8,372 nt of DNA from an uncultured Saprospiraceae bacterium (GTDB taxonomy: Bacteria > Bacteroidota > Bacteroidia > Chitinophagales > Saprospiraceae), in contig CALHKJ010000542.1 of the NCBI GenBank assembly GCA_938033975.1, positions 1 through 8,372 of the forward strand, given 5' to 3'. Both the position numbers and the translations under genes were made by a program. Below are positions 1 through 6,696 of this stretch, piece after piece. The notes beneath the pieces were generated by a model. It ran no database searches, was not told the DNA's origin, and saw only the letters and a list, made by a program, of their open reading frames with translations. Positions within the stretch are counted from its first letter, which is position 1; every line of letters begins with the position of its first letter.

Positions 1-518
1 TTTTTGCCAAAAGAATCATCGGTATCAGCTTAGCTATTTTAAGTATCATAATCATTAATTTACCTTCTAAAGGTCAAACGGTAGGTGAAGGCATTAGAAA
101 ATATTGGTACCTACCCTTATTGACTCTTTTAGGAAGTGGCCTGATTGAGTTACTACTATACTATGTTGATGTAAATGGTATTGCTCCAAATGGAGATATC
201 TCATTTGTTACTTTTCTATTTTTTACCGCTGGTGTCTGTGGCTTGATTTTTAAAATTTTGACTGGTAAATGGAAAGTTTCAAAGACTGACCTGATTGCAG
301 GAATTTGTCTCGGTGTACCTAACTTCTTTTCAATATATCTTTTGCTTAGGTCATTGTCTTCAGGTATCGATGCCAGCGTCATGTTTCCATTTATAAATGT
401 TGGTACAATAGTATCAGGCGTGCTACTAGGTTATTTTGCATTTAAAGAAATGATGGATCGTAACAAAACAATTGGAGTTCTATTAGCAATTCTTGCGATC
501 TATTTAATTGTAAGCTAG
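1..518 (+). CDS. EamA/DMT-family transporter, 5'-truncated
   Basis: The reading frame is open from the window edge (first full codon at position 3), so only the last 171 residues are seen. A full EamA protein has about 290-300 residues and ten helices, so the start lies upstream of the window and an internal TTG at 120 is not the true start. The fragment is strongly hydrophobic, with about five to six membrane spans. It includes a final helix pair containing FPFINVGTIVSGVLLGY and, after a short basic loop, a helix ending in LAIYLIVS. The layout of a small residue-rich helix, a charged loop (FKEMMDRNK) and a last helix is typical of the second EamA repeat. Such proteins are inner-membrane permeases or exporters of small metabolites; the substrate cannot be inferred. 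The YigZ gene starts 2 nt after the stop, so the two are probably co-transcribed. Confidence 0.8.
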   Translation, partial: FAKRIIGISLAILSIIIINLPSKGQTVGEGIRKYWYLPLLTLLGSGLIELLLYYVDVNGIAPNGDISFVTFLFFTAGVCGLIFKILTGKWKVSKTDLIAGICLGVPNFFSIYLLLRSLSSGIDASVMFPFINVGTIVSGVLLGYFAFKEMMDRNKTIGVLLAILAIYLIVS

Positions 519-520
519 GA

Positions 521-1177
521 ATGAGCGAAAAACCAGATCAATATCTGACTATTGAAAAAGCTACACTTAGTGAATTCAAAGAAAAGGGTTCTAAATTTTT
601 AGGGTACTTATTTCCTGTAAGGGAAATAAGTGACTTCGAAAATGTTATGGAGGAACTTAAGAAGGAACACTTCAAAGCCAACCACCACTGCTTTGCCTAC
701 AGATTTAATTACGAAGATGTCCAGCACAGGTTTTCAGATGATGGCGAACCTTCAGGGACTGCAGGAAAACCCATTTATGGACAGATTATAAAAAATGATT
801 TATACGATTTAGCTTGTATTTCTGTACGATATTTTGGAGGTACTAAATTGGGAACGAGTGGATTAATATCAGCATATAGAAAGTCTTGTGCCATTGCAAT
901 AGAACAAGCGCATATCATCGAAAAGACACTATGCCATCATATTCAACTTAGTTTTGATTATAGTATTATGGGGAATTTGATGAGTACACTTAAGCAAATG
1001 GCAATTCCAATCATTGAAAAGAAGCTTGAAGAAAATGGAAGTTTAATCATTGAAATCCCGAAGTCAATGAGTGCAGGAAAGATTGATTTATTAAAAGCAA
1101 AGATGCTTGGTGTCTCTTTAGAACAAATTGAAGCAAAAACTCAGGTAAGCGGTTTGAAGTTGATCTACTTGGATTAA
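521..1177 (+). CDS. yigZ: YigZ/IMPACT family protein (UPF0029)
   Basis: This 218-residue protein has the length and layout of bacterial YigZ/YvyE proteins. An N-terminal UPF0029 (IMPACT) domain covers about residues 15-125. It carries the family signatures DDGEPSGTAGKPI (73-85) and RYFGGTKLGTSGL (103-115). A smaller C-terminal ferredoxin-like domain (about 140-200) follows. The protein is expected to be soluble and cytoplasmic. The family is related to eukaryotic IMPACT, a regulator of translation under stress, but the bacterial biochemical role is not settled, so no reaction is assigned. The ATG is 2 nt after the upstream permease stop, which supports co-transcription and possibly translational coupling. 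The stop codon TAA overlaps the stop of the convergent LptF/G gene, leaving no intergenic space. The family assignment is secure; the symbol follows E. coli usage. Confidence 0.93.
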   Translation: MSEKPDQYLTIEKATLSEFKEKGSKFLGYLFPVREISDFENVMEELKKEHFKANHHCFAYRFNYEDVQHRFSDDGEPSGTAGKPIYGQIIKNDLYDLACISVRYFGGTKLGTSGLISAYRKSCAIAIEQAHIIEKTLCHHIQLSFDYSIMGNLMSTLKQMAIPIIEKKLEENGSLIIEIPKSMSAGKIDLLKAKMLGVSLEQIEAKTQVSGLKLIYLD

Positions 1178-2760
1178 GATCTAGAAAACAAGCTTTTAAT
1201 TTTTGACATTGCTCTACCTTCAAACTTTTCATCGTTTACCGCTTTCTTGGTTATAAGGATGGCAAATGGAAGTAAAACAATAATAGGAAGCCAAGCTGCA
1301 AGATAAGGACTAAGAGCTCCACTTTTATTCATCTTCTCCCCTAAGATATTTAGAATGACAAATATCATGAATAATATAATGGATACAAGCAAAGGATATC
1401 CATAGCCACCTTTACGGATTATACTTCCCATTGGTGCGCCGATGAAAAGGAACAAAACGCATATGGTAGCCCAGCTAAATTGTTGATGCCGTCTTAGTAT
1501 ATAAACATTCTTTTGCTTTTCTAAATTACTATACTCTCTTAGCTTATTAAAGTAATTGTCTTTATCTCTTACACAGCTTACATTGGCACTTGATAGATAT
1601 CTTTTGTTATTAGCATGTTCTAAATAATAATCAACTAAAGACGCAACTGAATCTGTATTAAATTCAGGTAAATTTTGATCAATAGCAAAAGTTGATGGAT
1701 TGCTTTTAGGTTTGGTGACCTTATTGATCTTTTCATCAAGCTTATCTTTTTGTGCTTGAATTTGCTTTTGTGTAGAACTATTGTTTGTCTTTGCATCTTT
1801 TGAGACTGCAGATTCTAATTTATTGTTGTTTGATGGAACTGTGGATGCTCTAAAAATATTATTGAATTTAAAAAAGTCAGTTTCTTTATTGGTTATTTGA
1901 CGAGAGACAAATGAATCAATTTCAGTTTTTAATTGCCATGAATTTAGCAAATCATATTTTCGCCGATCCATATTAACGTCCATTGCCTCCATTTCAAATT
2001 GCGACATATCAAATAATTTAGTCCATTCTTTGAAATTAGTCCGAGTCATTGGATAGCTCCGTTTTTTTGTTTCCTTATTTAAGGAAGAAGGTTCTTCGTT
2101 ATATTGATGTCCTTCATAGAGCTTCATGATGAAATAACTGCCATCTTCAGATGAGTACATTTCTCCCCTTTCTGCACTGACAACATTTACTAAGTTACTT
2201 CCAGTACCTCGATTGGTTACACTATGGTCATAGATTAATATATCTTCTATATCCTTACCGTTTTCATCAACTCGCCCTACATGCATTACCACATCCTTAA
2301 AATCTTCATTGAATACTCCAGGCTCAATGCTTAAGGAAAGCTTTTGTTTTCGAATCGAATGCAAACGATGAAAAAACTGATAATTGGCATTCGGCTTAAG
2401 AAAATTGGATGCAAAGAATGAAAACATGCCTGTCAATATCGAAATAATGAATCCCGCTGCTAGAACTCTAAAAAGTGAAACCCCTGCAGACTTGAAACTT
2501 GATAACTCATGTTTTTCAGCTAGGTCGCCAAATACCATGACTGATGAGATTAAGATGGTGATAGGTATAGCAAGTGGAATAATCGTTACGGCAAAATAGA
2601 AGATCAACTCAAACATTACCCCTATGGAAATACCCTTTCCGATGATTTCGTCAATATATTTCCATAGAAATTGCATCACAAGAACGAACTCAGCTATGAG
2701 AAAGGCCACTATATAAGGGCCAATAAAACCTTTCAATATGAGTTTATCTAAAATCTTCAC
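1174..2760 (-). CDS. LptF/LptG family permease (lipopolysaccharide export, YjgP/YjgQ)
   Basis: The 528-residue protein has the six-helix LptF/G plan. Three N-terminal membrane segments lie at about 13-35, 52-78 and 100-122, then a long periplasmic region (about 123-425), then three more helices at about 427-447, 455-475 and 485-505. The motifs AEKHELSSFKSAGVS (81-95) and FIGAPMGSIIRKGGYGYP (439-456) are characteristic of the family. LptF and LptG form the membrane part of the LptBFG ABC transporter that extracts LPS from the inner membrane; which of the two this is cannot be decided. It is longer than the roughly 360-residue proteobacterial proteins, as is usual in Bacteroidota. A polar, N/S/K/Q-rich stretch (about 305-360) lies within the periplasmic part. 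The start is GTG: MKILDKLILKGF is the normal family N-terminus and no ATG fits. A weak -7-like TAACATTTG lies about 28 nt upstream (2797-2789, minus strand). Confidence 0.92.
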   Translation of the reverse strand: MKILDKLILKGFIGPYIVAFLIAEFVLVMQFLWKYIDEIIGKGISIGVMFELIFYFAVTIIPLAIPITILISSVMVFGDLAEKHELSSFKSAGVSLFRVLAAGFIISILTGMFSFFASNFLKPNANYQFFHRLHSIRKQKLSLSIEPGVFNEDFKDVVMHVGRVDENGKDIEDILIYDHSVTNRGTGSNLVNVVSAERGEMYSSEDGSYFIMKLYEGHQYNEEPSSLNKETKKRSYPMTRTNFKEWTKLFDMSQFEMEAMDVNMDRRKYDLLNSWQLKTEIDSFVSRQITNKETDFFKFNNIFRASTVPSNNNKLESAVSKDAKTNNSSTQKQIQAQKDKLDEKINKVTKPKSNPSTFAIDQNLPEFNTDSVASLVDYYLEHANNKRYLSSANVSCVRDKDNYFNKLREYSNLEKQKNVYILRRHQQFSWATICVLFLFIGAPMGSIIRKGGYGYPLLVSIILFMIFVILNILGEKMNKSGALSPYLAAWLPIIVLLPFAILITKKAVNDEKFEGRAMSKIKSLFSRS

Positions 2761-2834
2761 GATGTAAATATACTAGAACTTATAAACGCAAATGTTAGCA
2801 TATTTAGGATTAAACTGGAATATTTTAGCTTATT

Positions 2835-2861
2835 TGTAACATTAATTATCCTTCCTGCGTC
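2835..2861 (+). promoter_or_regulatory. predicted ECF-type promoter of the sigma operon
   Basis: TGTAAC (2835-2840) is followed by a 17-nt spacer and CGTC (2858-2861). This matches the known ECF promoter pattern of a -35 containing AAC and a CGTC-like -10 (for example sigma-X, sigma-W and sigma-M class promoters of Bacillus). Initiation would fall near 2867-2870, giving a leader of roughly 20 nt before the sigma ATG at 2887. Because it lies directly upstream of an ECF sigma gene, autoregulation is the natural inference; this is not demonstrated by sequence alone. Confidence 0.6.
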
Positions 2862-2886
2862 ATCAAATTGTAATGCATCAGAATTA

Positions 2887-3387
2887 ATGAATTATCAAGA
2901 GATCATGAATATTGTTTTGCCATTTAAGAATAAACTATACCGGTTTGCCCTGAGGTTGGTAAGCAGTAGCCATGATGCGGAAGAAATTGTGCAGGATTTA
3001 TTGATCAAAATCTGGAAGAAAAAGGAAGATTTTGAAAAAATAGAAAATAAAGAAGCTTGGTGTATGACGGTGACAAGAAATTTGGCTTATGACAAATTGA
3101 GAAGCAGAAAGAGAGTGCATCAAGAGATTGAGGCTCAATTTGATCTTAAAGACAATACTGTAGCTGCAGATGTCCATCTTGAACAAAAAGAGACACTTGC
3201 AAGAGTCAGAGAATTAATTGAAAAAATGCCTGAGGATCTGAGAACTGTGATACAGCTGAGAGATATAGAAGGTTACACATATAAAGAAATAGCAGAAATA
3301 AACAATTGGTCTATTAGTAAAGTAAAAGTTTATATACATCGTGCAAGAAAAGCTTTACAAGTTGCTATAAGCCAAATAGAATTATAA
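2887..3387 (+). CDS. ECF-type RNA polymerase sigma factor (sigma-70 family)
   Basis: At 166 residues this has the usual ECF length, with only regions 2 and 4. Region 2 spans about residues 10-76: DAEEIVQDLLIKIWKK (30-45) is the core-binding 2.2 helix, and NKEAWCMTVTRNLAYDKLRSRKR, residues 54-76 (key residues W58, R64, D69, R72), covers the promoter-melting and -10-reading parts. Region 4 spans about 104-160, with the helix-turn-helix around GYTYKEIAEINNWSISKVKVYIHRARKAL, residues 129-157, which reads the -35. No extra C-terminal domain is present. The ATG at 2887 follows a likely ECF promoter. The gene heads an operon with a membrane anti-sigma-like protein 3 nt downstream and a DUF4252 protein 14 nt after that. 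This pairing suggests control by sequestration at the inner membrane. The cluster order is common in Bacteroidota, but the inducing signal is unknown. Confidence 0.95.
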   Translation: MNYQEIMNIVLPFKNKLYRFALRLVSSSHDAEEIVQDLLIKIWKKKEDFEKIENKEAWCMTVTRNLAYDKLRSRKRVHQEIEAQFDLKDNTVAADVHLEQKETLARVRELIEKMPEDLRTVIQLRDIEGYTYKEIAEINNWSISKVKVYIHRARKALQVAISQIEL

Positions 3388-3390
3388 CAG

Positions 3391-3873
3391 ATGGAAAATA
3401 AAGAATTTAAAGAACTGATCTCAAAATATTGGGAAGGTGAAAGCACACTAGAGGAAGAAACTCAGTTGCGCATTTATCTTGCTACCGAAGACGGTCGTAC
3501 AAATCACCCAGAAGAAGCAGCCATGTTTGGCTTCTTTACAATACAAAGAGAAATCAAATCAAACATTACCGAGTTCCCTGTCGAAAAACTGGAACCCGCT
3601 AAGGTGAGATCATTAAATAGTTTATCCTTTGTCAGAAATATAGCTGCAGCGATATTAATTCTACTTGGTGGATATTTTGTCTGGAATAACATATCTACGC
3701 CTCCTGAAAATAACCAATTGGCAGAAAATTGGAGAGAGGTTGAAGATCCGCAAGAAGCACTCAAAATTACCAAGCAGGCATTGGCATTTTTATCTAATAA
3801 AGTGGACAAGAGTGAGCAAATATTGAAAAACAATGTTGCTAAACTTTCCGTAAATAAAATTTTAAAGAAATAA
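3391..3873 (+). CDS. Single-pass membrane protein, predicted anti-sigma factor
   Basis: This 160-residue protein begins 3 nt after the sigma gene. Residues 1-80 form a charged, predicted cytoplasmic part opening with KELISKYWEGESTLEEETQL, a pattern seen at the N-terminus of many Bacteroidota proteins encoded beside ECF sigma genes. One membrane helix follows at about 81-98 (VRNIAAAILILLGGYFVW). The predicted periplasmic tail (about 99-160) contains DPQEALKITKQALAFLSNKV and ends in a basic segment. It lacks the zinc-binding His-Cys-Cys motif of ZAS-type anti-sigma factors, so any sigma-binding mode must differ from that class. The function is inferred from topology and operon position, not from a recognised catalytic or binding motif. 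The tail could be the part that senses or contacts an envelope partner, such as the DUF4252 product encoded next. Confidence 0.72.
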   Translation: MENKEFKELISKYWEGESTLEEETQLRIYLATEDGRTNHPEEAAMFGFFTIQREIKSNITEFPVEKLEPAKVRSLNSLSFVRNIAAAILILLGGYFVWNNISTPPENNQLAENWREVEDPQEALKITKQALAFLSNKVDKSEQILKNNVAKLSVNKILKK

Positions 3874-3887
3874 CAAAATACATAGAT

Positions 3888-4403
3888 ATGAAACATATTA
3901 TTTCAAGTTTATTATTTGTATTTATAACAGGCCTCTGCTTTGGTCAACAAGATGCAATTGATAAATACTTTTCAAAATACAAAGACAACGAAGATTTTAG
4001 TGTTGTCTACATAAGCCCTAAAATGTTCAGTTTGATAAGCAAGTTGGATGACAACGATATTGATGACGACCTAAGGGATGCTATCAAAGGCGTTAGATCA
4101 TTAAAAATTCTAACTACAGATAGAAATGGACTGGAGTTTTACAAAGAAGCAAAGAGTCTCATAAACACAAATGAATACGAAGTCCTTATGACTGTGCGAG
4201 ATGGTGATTCTGATGTTGAATTTCTTGTCAAAGACAGTAATGATGGAAATATAGTTAATGAGTTGCTCTTGTTAGTTGGTGGGCAAGAAGACTTTGTTCT
4301 CCTTAGCTTTTTCGGAGATATACACTTAAATAAATTATCTAAAATTGCAGAGTCCATTGAGATAGATGGCATGGAACATCTCGATAAATTAGAAGAAAAA
4401 TAA
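3888..4403 (+). CDS. Exported DUF4252 domain protein
   Basis: The 171-residue product starts with a clear signal peptide: basic MKH, a hydrophobic core ISSLLFVFITGLCF, and probable cleavage before QQDAIDKYF (about residue 20). The mature part matches the DUF4252 pattern found in Bacteroidota: an N-terminal DAIDKYFSKYKDNEDFSVVYISPKMF-type segment (residues 22-47), then alternating charged strands and helices with conserved-looking LFL/LLSFFGDI hydrophobic stretches near the C-terminus (about 137-146). No catalytic residues, metal site or lipobox (LxxC) are apparent, so it is probably a soluble periplasmic protein; the biochemical role is unknown. It is the third gene of the ECF sigma operon, 14 nt after the anti-sigma-like gene. 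The context makes it a candidate effector or signal partner of the sigma switch. The ATG is supported by the signal peptide. Confidence 0.85.
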   Translation: MKHIISSLLFVFITGLCFGQQDAIDKYFSKYKDNEDFSVVYISPKMFSLISKLDDNDIDDDLRDAIKGVRSLKILTTDRNGLEFYKEAKSLINTNEYEVLMTVRDGDSDVEFLVKDSNDGNIVNELLLLVGGQEDFVLLSFFGDIHLNKLSKIAESIEIDGMEHLDKLEEK

Positions 4404-4824
4404 TGCTGCACATAAGCAGTAAAGAAGCACGAATTTGACCAATTTGATTTGCTGAAAGATTTCCATCTGTTATAATGGCAGATCAAAGTTGATACAGCTC
4501 CGATAGTTTTGTTTTCTCGATGAAAACTCATTAACAGAAACACACTCACATTATCTAAACATTTACTAGCATTTTAGACTTTGATAGTCAATGAACATAT
4601 TGATTATGATGGCGAGCTATTTGTAAATTTTGGATGCTTGAGTAACTCGGTGCTGTATCTGGTCTTTTTAATCCAAGCTGAGGCTCCTTAAATATTCTTT
4701 TATTATCCCCTCTGATCCCTTTACTGCATAAAACCATGAGTCAATAAGAAGACATTCATAGCCCAATGTTGAGAATTAATTAAAATCTGTTGTAACTTGT
4801 TATTGATCAATTCCTAGTACTATT
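4404..4824. other. Intergenic region, 421 nt, no confident gene
   Basis: Stops are frequent in all frames, and plus-strand ATG frames are under about 12 codons. A small inverted repeat GTTTTC-TCGAT-GAAAAC (4511-4527) lacks a T-tract, so it is not a convincing terminator. A minus-strand stretch (about 4588-4775) reads as two overlapping short frames of 32 and 49 codons that might be a decayed gene; see findings. TGTAAC occurs at 4791-4796 but lacks a matching -10. No intrinsic terminator for the sigma operon was found. Confidence 0.6.
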
Positions 4825-4843
4825 TTGTTTACATACAAACAAA
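4824..4843. repeat. Inverted repeat across the kinase start codon
   Basis: TTTGTTT and AAACAAA are perfect 7-bp arms separated by ACATAC. The left arm contains the TTG start codon (4825-4827) of the histidine kinase gene. It could be an operator or a weak mRNA hairpin at the initiation site. The arms are AT-rich (one G-C pair each), so chance is possible. Confidence 0.35.
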
Positions 4844-6669
4844 TTCTTTTCCATTGCATTTTTGCAATGTCATTGTTTGTCATTTCCCGACAAGCATACG
4901 CCAGCCCTATTGATGGATTTAATAAAATGTCTTGCGAGGAATTAAATGCCCTTGTAGAAAACATATTTGATAATGAACTCTTAGAAACTGAGGAGATTAA
5001 AAATGGGGCAGAAAAAATATACAAGGCAATATTAGAAAAAAATTGCACTACTCTTCCAGATGCTCTCAACTTAGTTGGATTTTATTGTTACAATAAAAAC
5101 GAACCGGTTCGAGCCAAGTATTACCTAAATCGAGCAGATTCTCTTTTACAAGTCACAGGTCAGCAACGATCGAAGGCAGCGGTAAGAAACATGACATATT
5201 TGGGATTAAATGCACAGATTGGTGGCAATCATAAAGCAAGTTATTATTACTATGAAAAAGCTTTAAGCTTAAGTAAGGAAATAGCGTTCTCTTATGGAAT
5301 TATGCAGTCTTATATAAATCAAAGTTTGTATTTCCTAAAAAAGGAGGATACTAAAAAAGCCAAAGAATTCTTGATAAAAGCTGAGCAGTACAAGGAAGGA
5401 AATCCCCATATGAGTGGCTATTTGTATCACAATCTATCTAGAGTCTATCTTATCGAAAAAGATTATGAAGAAGCTTTAAAGAATATAAAAATTGCAGAAA
5501 AGATTTGGACTGATTTGGGTTTTTCAAAAGGATTATATTTCATCAATTCAAATTTGGCTCACATAGATTTGAAATATAACAAAGACACCTTACAATGGAA
5601 GTCACACATGGATCAAGCTTTACTTCATTTAGAAAGAGATGGCAGCTATTCAAGACATGGGATTTATAAAGCTCTAGCTTGGTATCATACAGAAAAAAAA
5701 GAAGAGGAGGATGCGATTCATTTCTTTGAAAAGGCTTTAGAAGAAAGTGCAAGCTTTGAAGAAAATGAATTGTTGGATATCGTTGGAGCTCTCATTGAAT
5801 TATATGGAAGTAAGGATGATATAGAAAATATCAAGAGATTAAATCAATCTGCCATCAAAGTTTTTGATCAAAAATCGGAAATGTATAAAGCTGAAGCAGA
5901 CAAGTGGTTACTAACAGAACTCACACTTGAAAATAAAATTGGAGAAAATGAATTTTTAAAATTCCGAAACAAAGCCTTTCTTACTTCATGGATCTTGACT
6001 GTTGGATTTCTATTAGTTTTTGGGTTTATTCTATTCAAATACTATCGACAGAAAGGCGAGCAAAAGAGATTAGAAGATGCTCAAGAATTCAGATCGATGA
6101 TATCTAGTAATCTACATGACAATGTAGGATCCACGCTTGCAGGCCTTGCCATGAAATCAGAAATACTGTCTTTGGATGTTGATAATGAATTGAAGGATGA
6201 ACTCATTGGGATCTCGGAAATAAGTCGCCATGCAATGACAAGCCTAAGAGATACTGTCTGGGCAGTGGATATAAGAAAAGACAGTTATAAAAATTTGACA
6301 ATTAAAATGCTGGATCATGGCGAAGAGCAACTTTCACTCAAGAATATAAACTTCACCAATGATATAAAATGCACAAATCCAGAAGCCTACATTGATCCTG
6401 AACTCAGACAAAATATTTACTTGATTTTTAAGGAAGCAATTACTAATATTTTAAAACATTCAAATGCAGATATAGTCCATTTAAAGGTAAGGCAAAGTGA
6501 TAAAAAATATAAACTTTCCATTATGGATAATGGAGATACCTCAAAAAGCTCTGTTTCCAGTGGATCTGGATTAGCTAATATGGAAATGAGGGCAAAAAAT
6601 ATTGGAGCTACACTAAAGATTGATTCAGATAATGGTTTCAAAATTAGCCTCAAGTATAATATATCATAG
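4825..6669 (+). CDS. TPR-containing sensor histidine kinase (HisKA_3 / HATPase_c)
   Basis: The 614-residue protein begins with a signal peptide (MFTYKQILFHCIFAMSLFVI, cleavage near QAYA-SPID, residue 26). A helical, TPR-like periplasmic region follows (about 75-350), with repeats such as KASYYYYEKALSLSKE (137-152) and YEEALKNIKIAEKIW (214-228). One membrane helix lies at about 385-405 and a short linker at about 406-425. HisKA_3 dimerisation comes next, with the phospho-accepting histidine in SNLHDNVGSTL (H431). The HATPase domain shows the N-box KEAITNILKHSNA (537-549), DNG (568-570) and SGSGLANMEMRA (579-590). This class usually phosphorylates a NarL/LuxR-type response regulator, but none follows here. 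The start is TTG: only this codon gives a complete signal peptide, an in-frame stop lies at 4804-4806, and the first ATG (4867) would remove the basic N-terminus and half of the hydrophobic core. Confidence 0.92.
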   Translation: MFTYKQILFHCIFAMSLFVISRQAYASPIDGFNKMSCEELNALVENIFDNELLETEEIKNGAEKIYKAILEKNCTTLPDALNLVGFYCYNKNEPVRAKYYLNRADSLLQVTGQQRSKAAVRNMTYLGLNAQIGGNHKASYYYYEKALSLSKEIAFSYGIMQSYINQSLYFLKKEDTKKAKEFLIKAEQYKEGNPHMSGYLYHNLSRVYLIEKDYEEALKNIKIAEKIWTDLGFSKGLYFINSNLAHIDLKYNKDTLQWKSHMDQALLHLERDGSYSRHGIYKALAWYHTEKKEEEDAIHFFEKALEESASFEENELLDIVGALIELYGSKDDIENIKRLNQSAIKVFDQKSEMYKAEADKWLLTELTLENKIGENEFLKFRNKAFLTSWILTVGFLLVFGFILFKYYRQKGEQKRLEDAQEFRSMISSNLHDNVGSTLAGLAMKSEILSLDVDNELKDELIGISEISRHAMTSLRDTVWAVDIRKDSYKNLTIKMLDHGEEQLSLKNINFTNDIKCTNPEAYIDPELRQNIYLIFKEAITNILKHSNADIVHLKVRQSDKKYKLSIMDNGDTSKSSVSSGSGLANMEMRAKNIGATLKIDSDNGFKISLKYNIS

Positions 6670-6696
6670 CTGCATGAGAATAATCTCCTCATGTAG
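6670..6696 (+). terminator. Hairpin immediately after the kinase stop codon
   Basis: CTGCATGAG (6670-6678) pairs with CTCATGTAG (6688-6696) over nine positions, including one G-U, with a 9-nt loop. It begins at the base after the kinase stop codon. No T-tract follows (the next bases are AAAATCATATT), so it is not a canonical intrinsic terminator; it may stabilise the 3' end of the transcript or assist termination. Confidence 0.35.

Noticed and set aside
120..518. TTG at 120 as the start of the permease
   Set aside because: The frame is open to the window edge and encodes a further membrane helix (IIGISLAILSIIIINL), so the gene starts upstream of the window.
3504..3896. 130-codon minus-strand open frame opposite the anti-sigma-like gene
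   Set aside because: It lies wholly antisense to a well-supported operon gene, and its translation has no family signature or sensible topology. It is a shadow of the AT-rich plus-strand coding frame.
4511..4527. Inverted repeat GTTTTC-TCGAT-GAAAAC as terminator of the sigma operon
   Set aside because: The stem is only 6 bp and AT-rich, is over 100 nt past the last stop codon, and no T-run follows on either strand.
4139..4549. 136-codon minus-strand open frame overlapping the DUF4252 gene and the following gap
   Set aside because: Most of it is antisense to DUF4252 coding sequence; the unique part (4404-4549) has no recognisable protein features.
4791..4817. Second ECF promoter upstream of the histidine kinase, from TGTAAC
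   Set aside because: At 17-nt spacing the -10 position reads CTAG instead of CGTC, and neighbouring spacings do not help. A -35 half-site alone is not enough to call a promoter.
4800..5069. 89-codon minus-strand open frame opposite the start of the histidine kinase gene
   Set aside because: It is antisense to the kinase signal peptide and sensor region, and its serine-rich translation is typical of a reverse-complement shadow.
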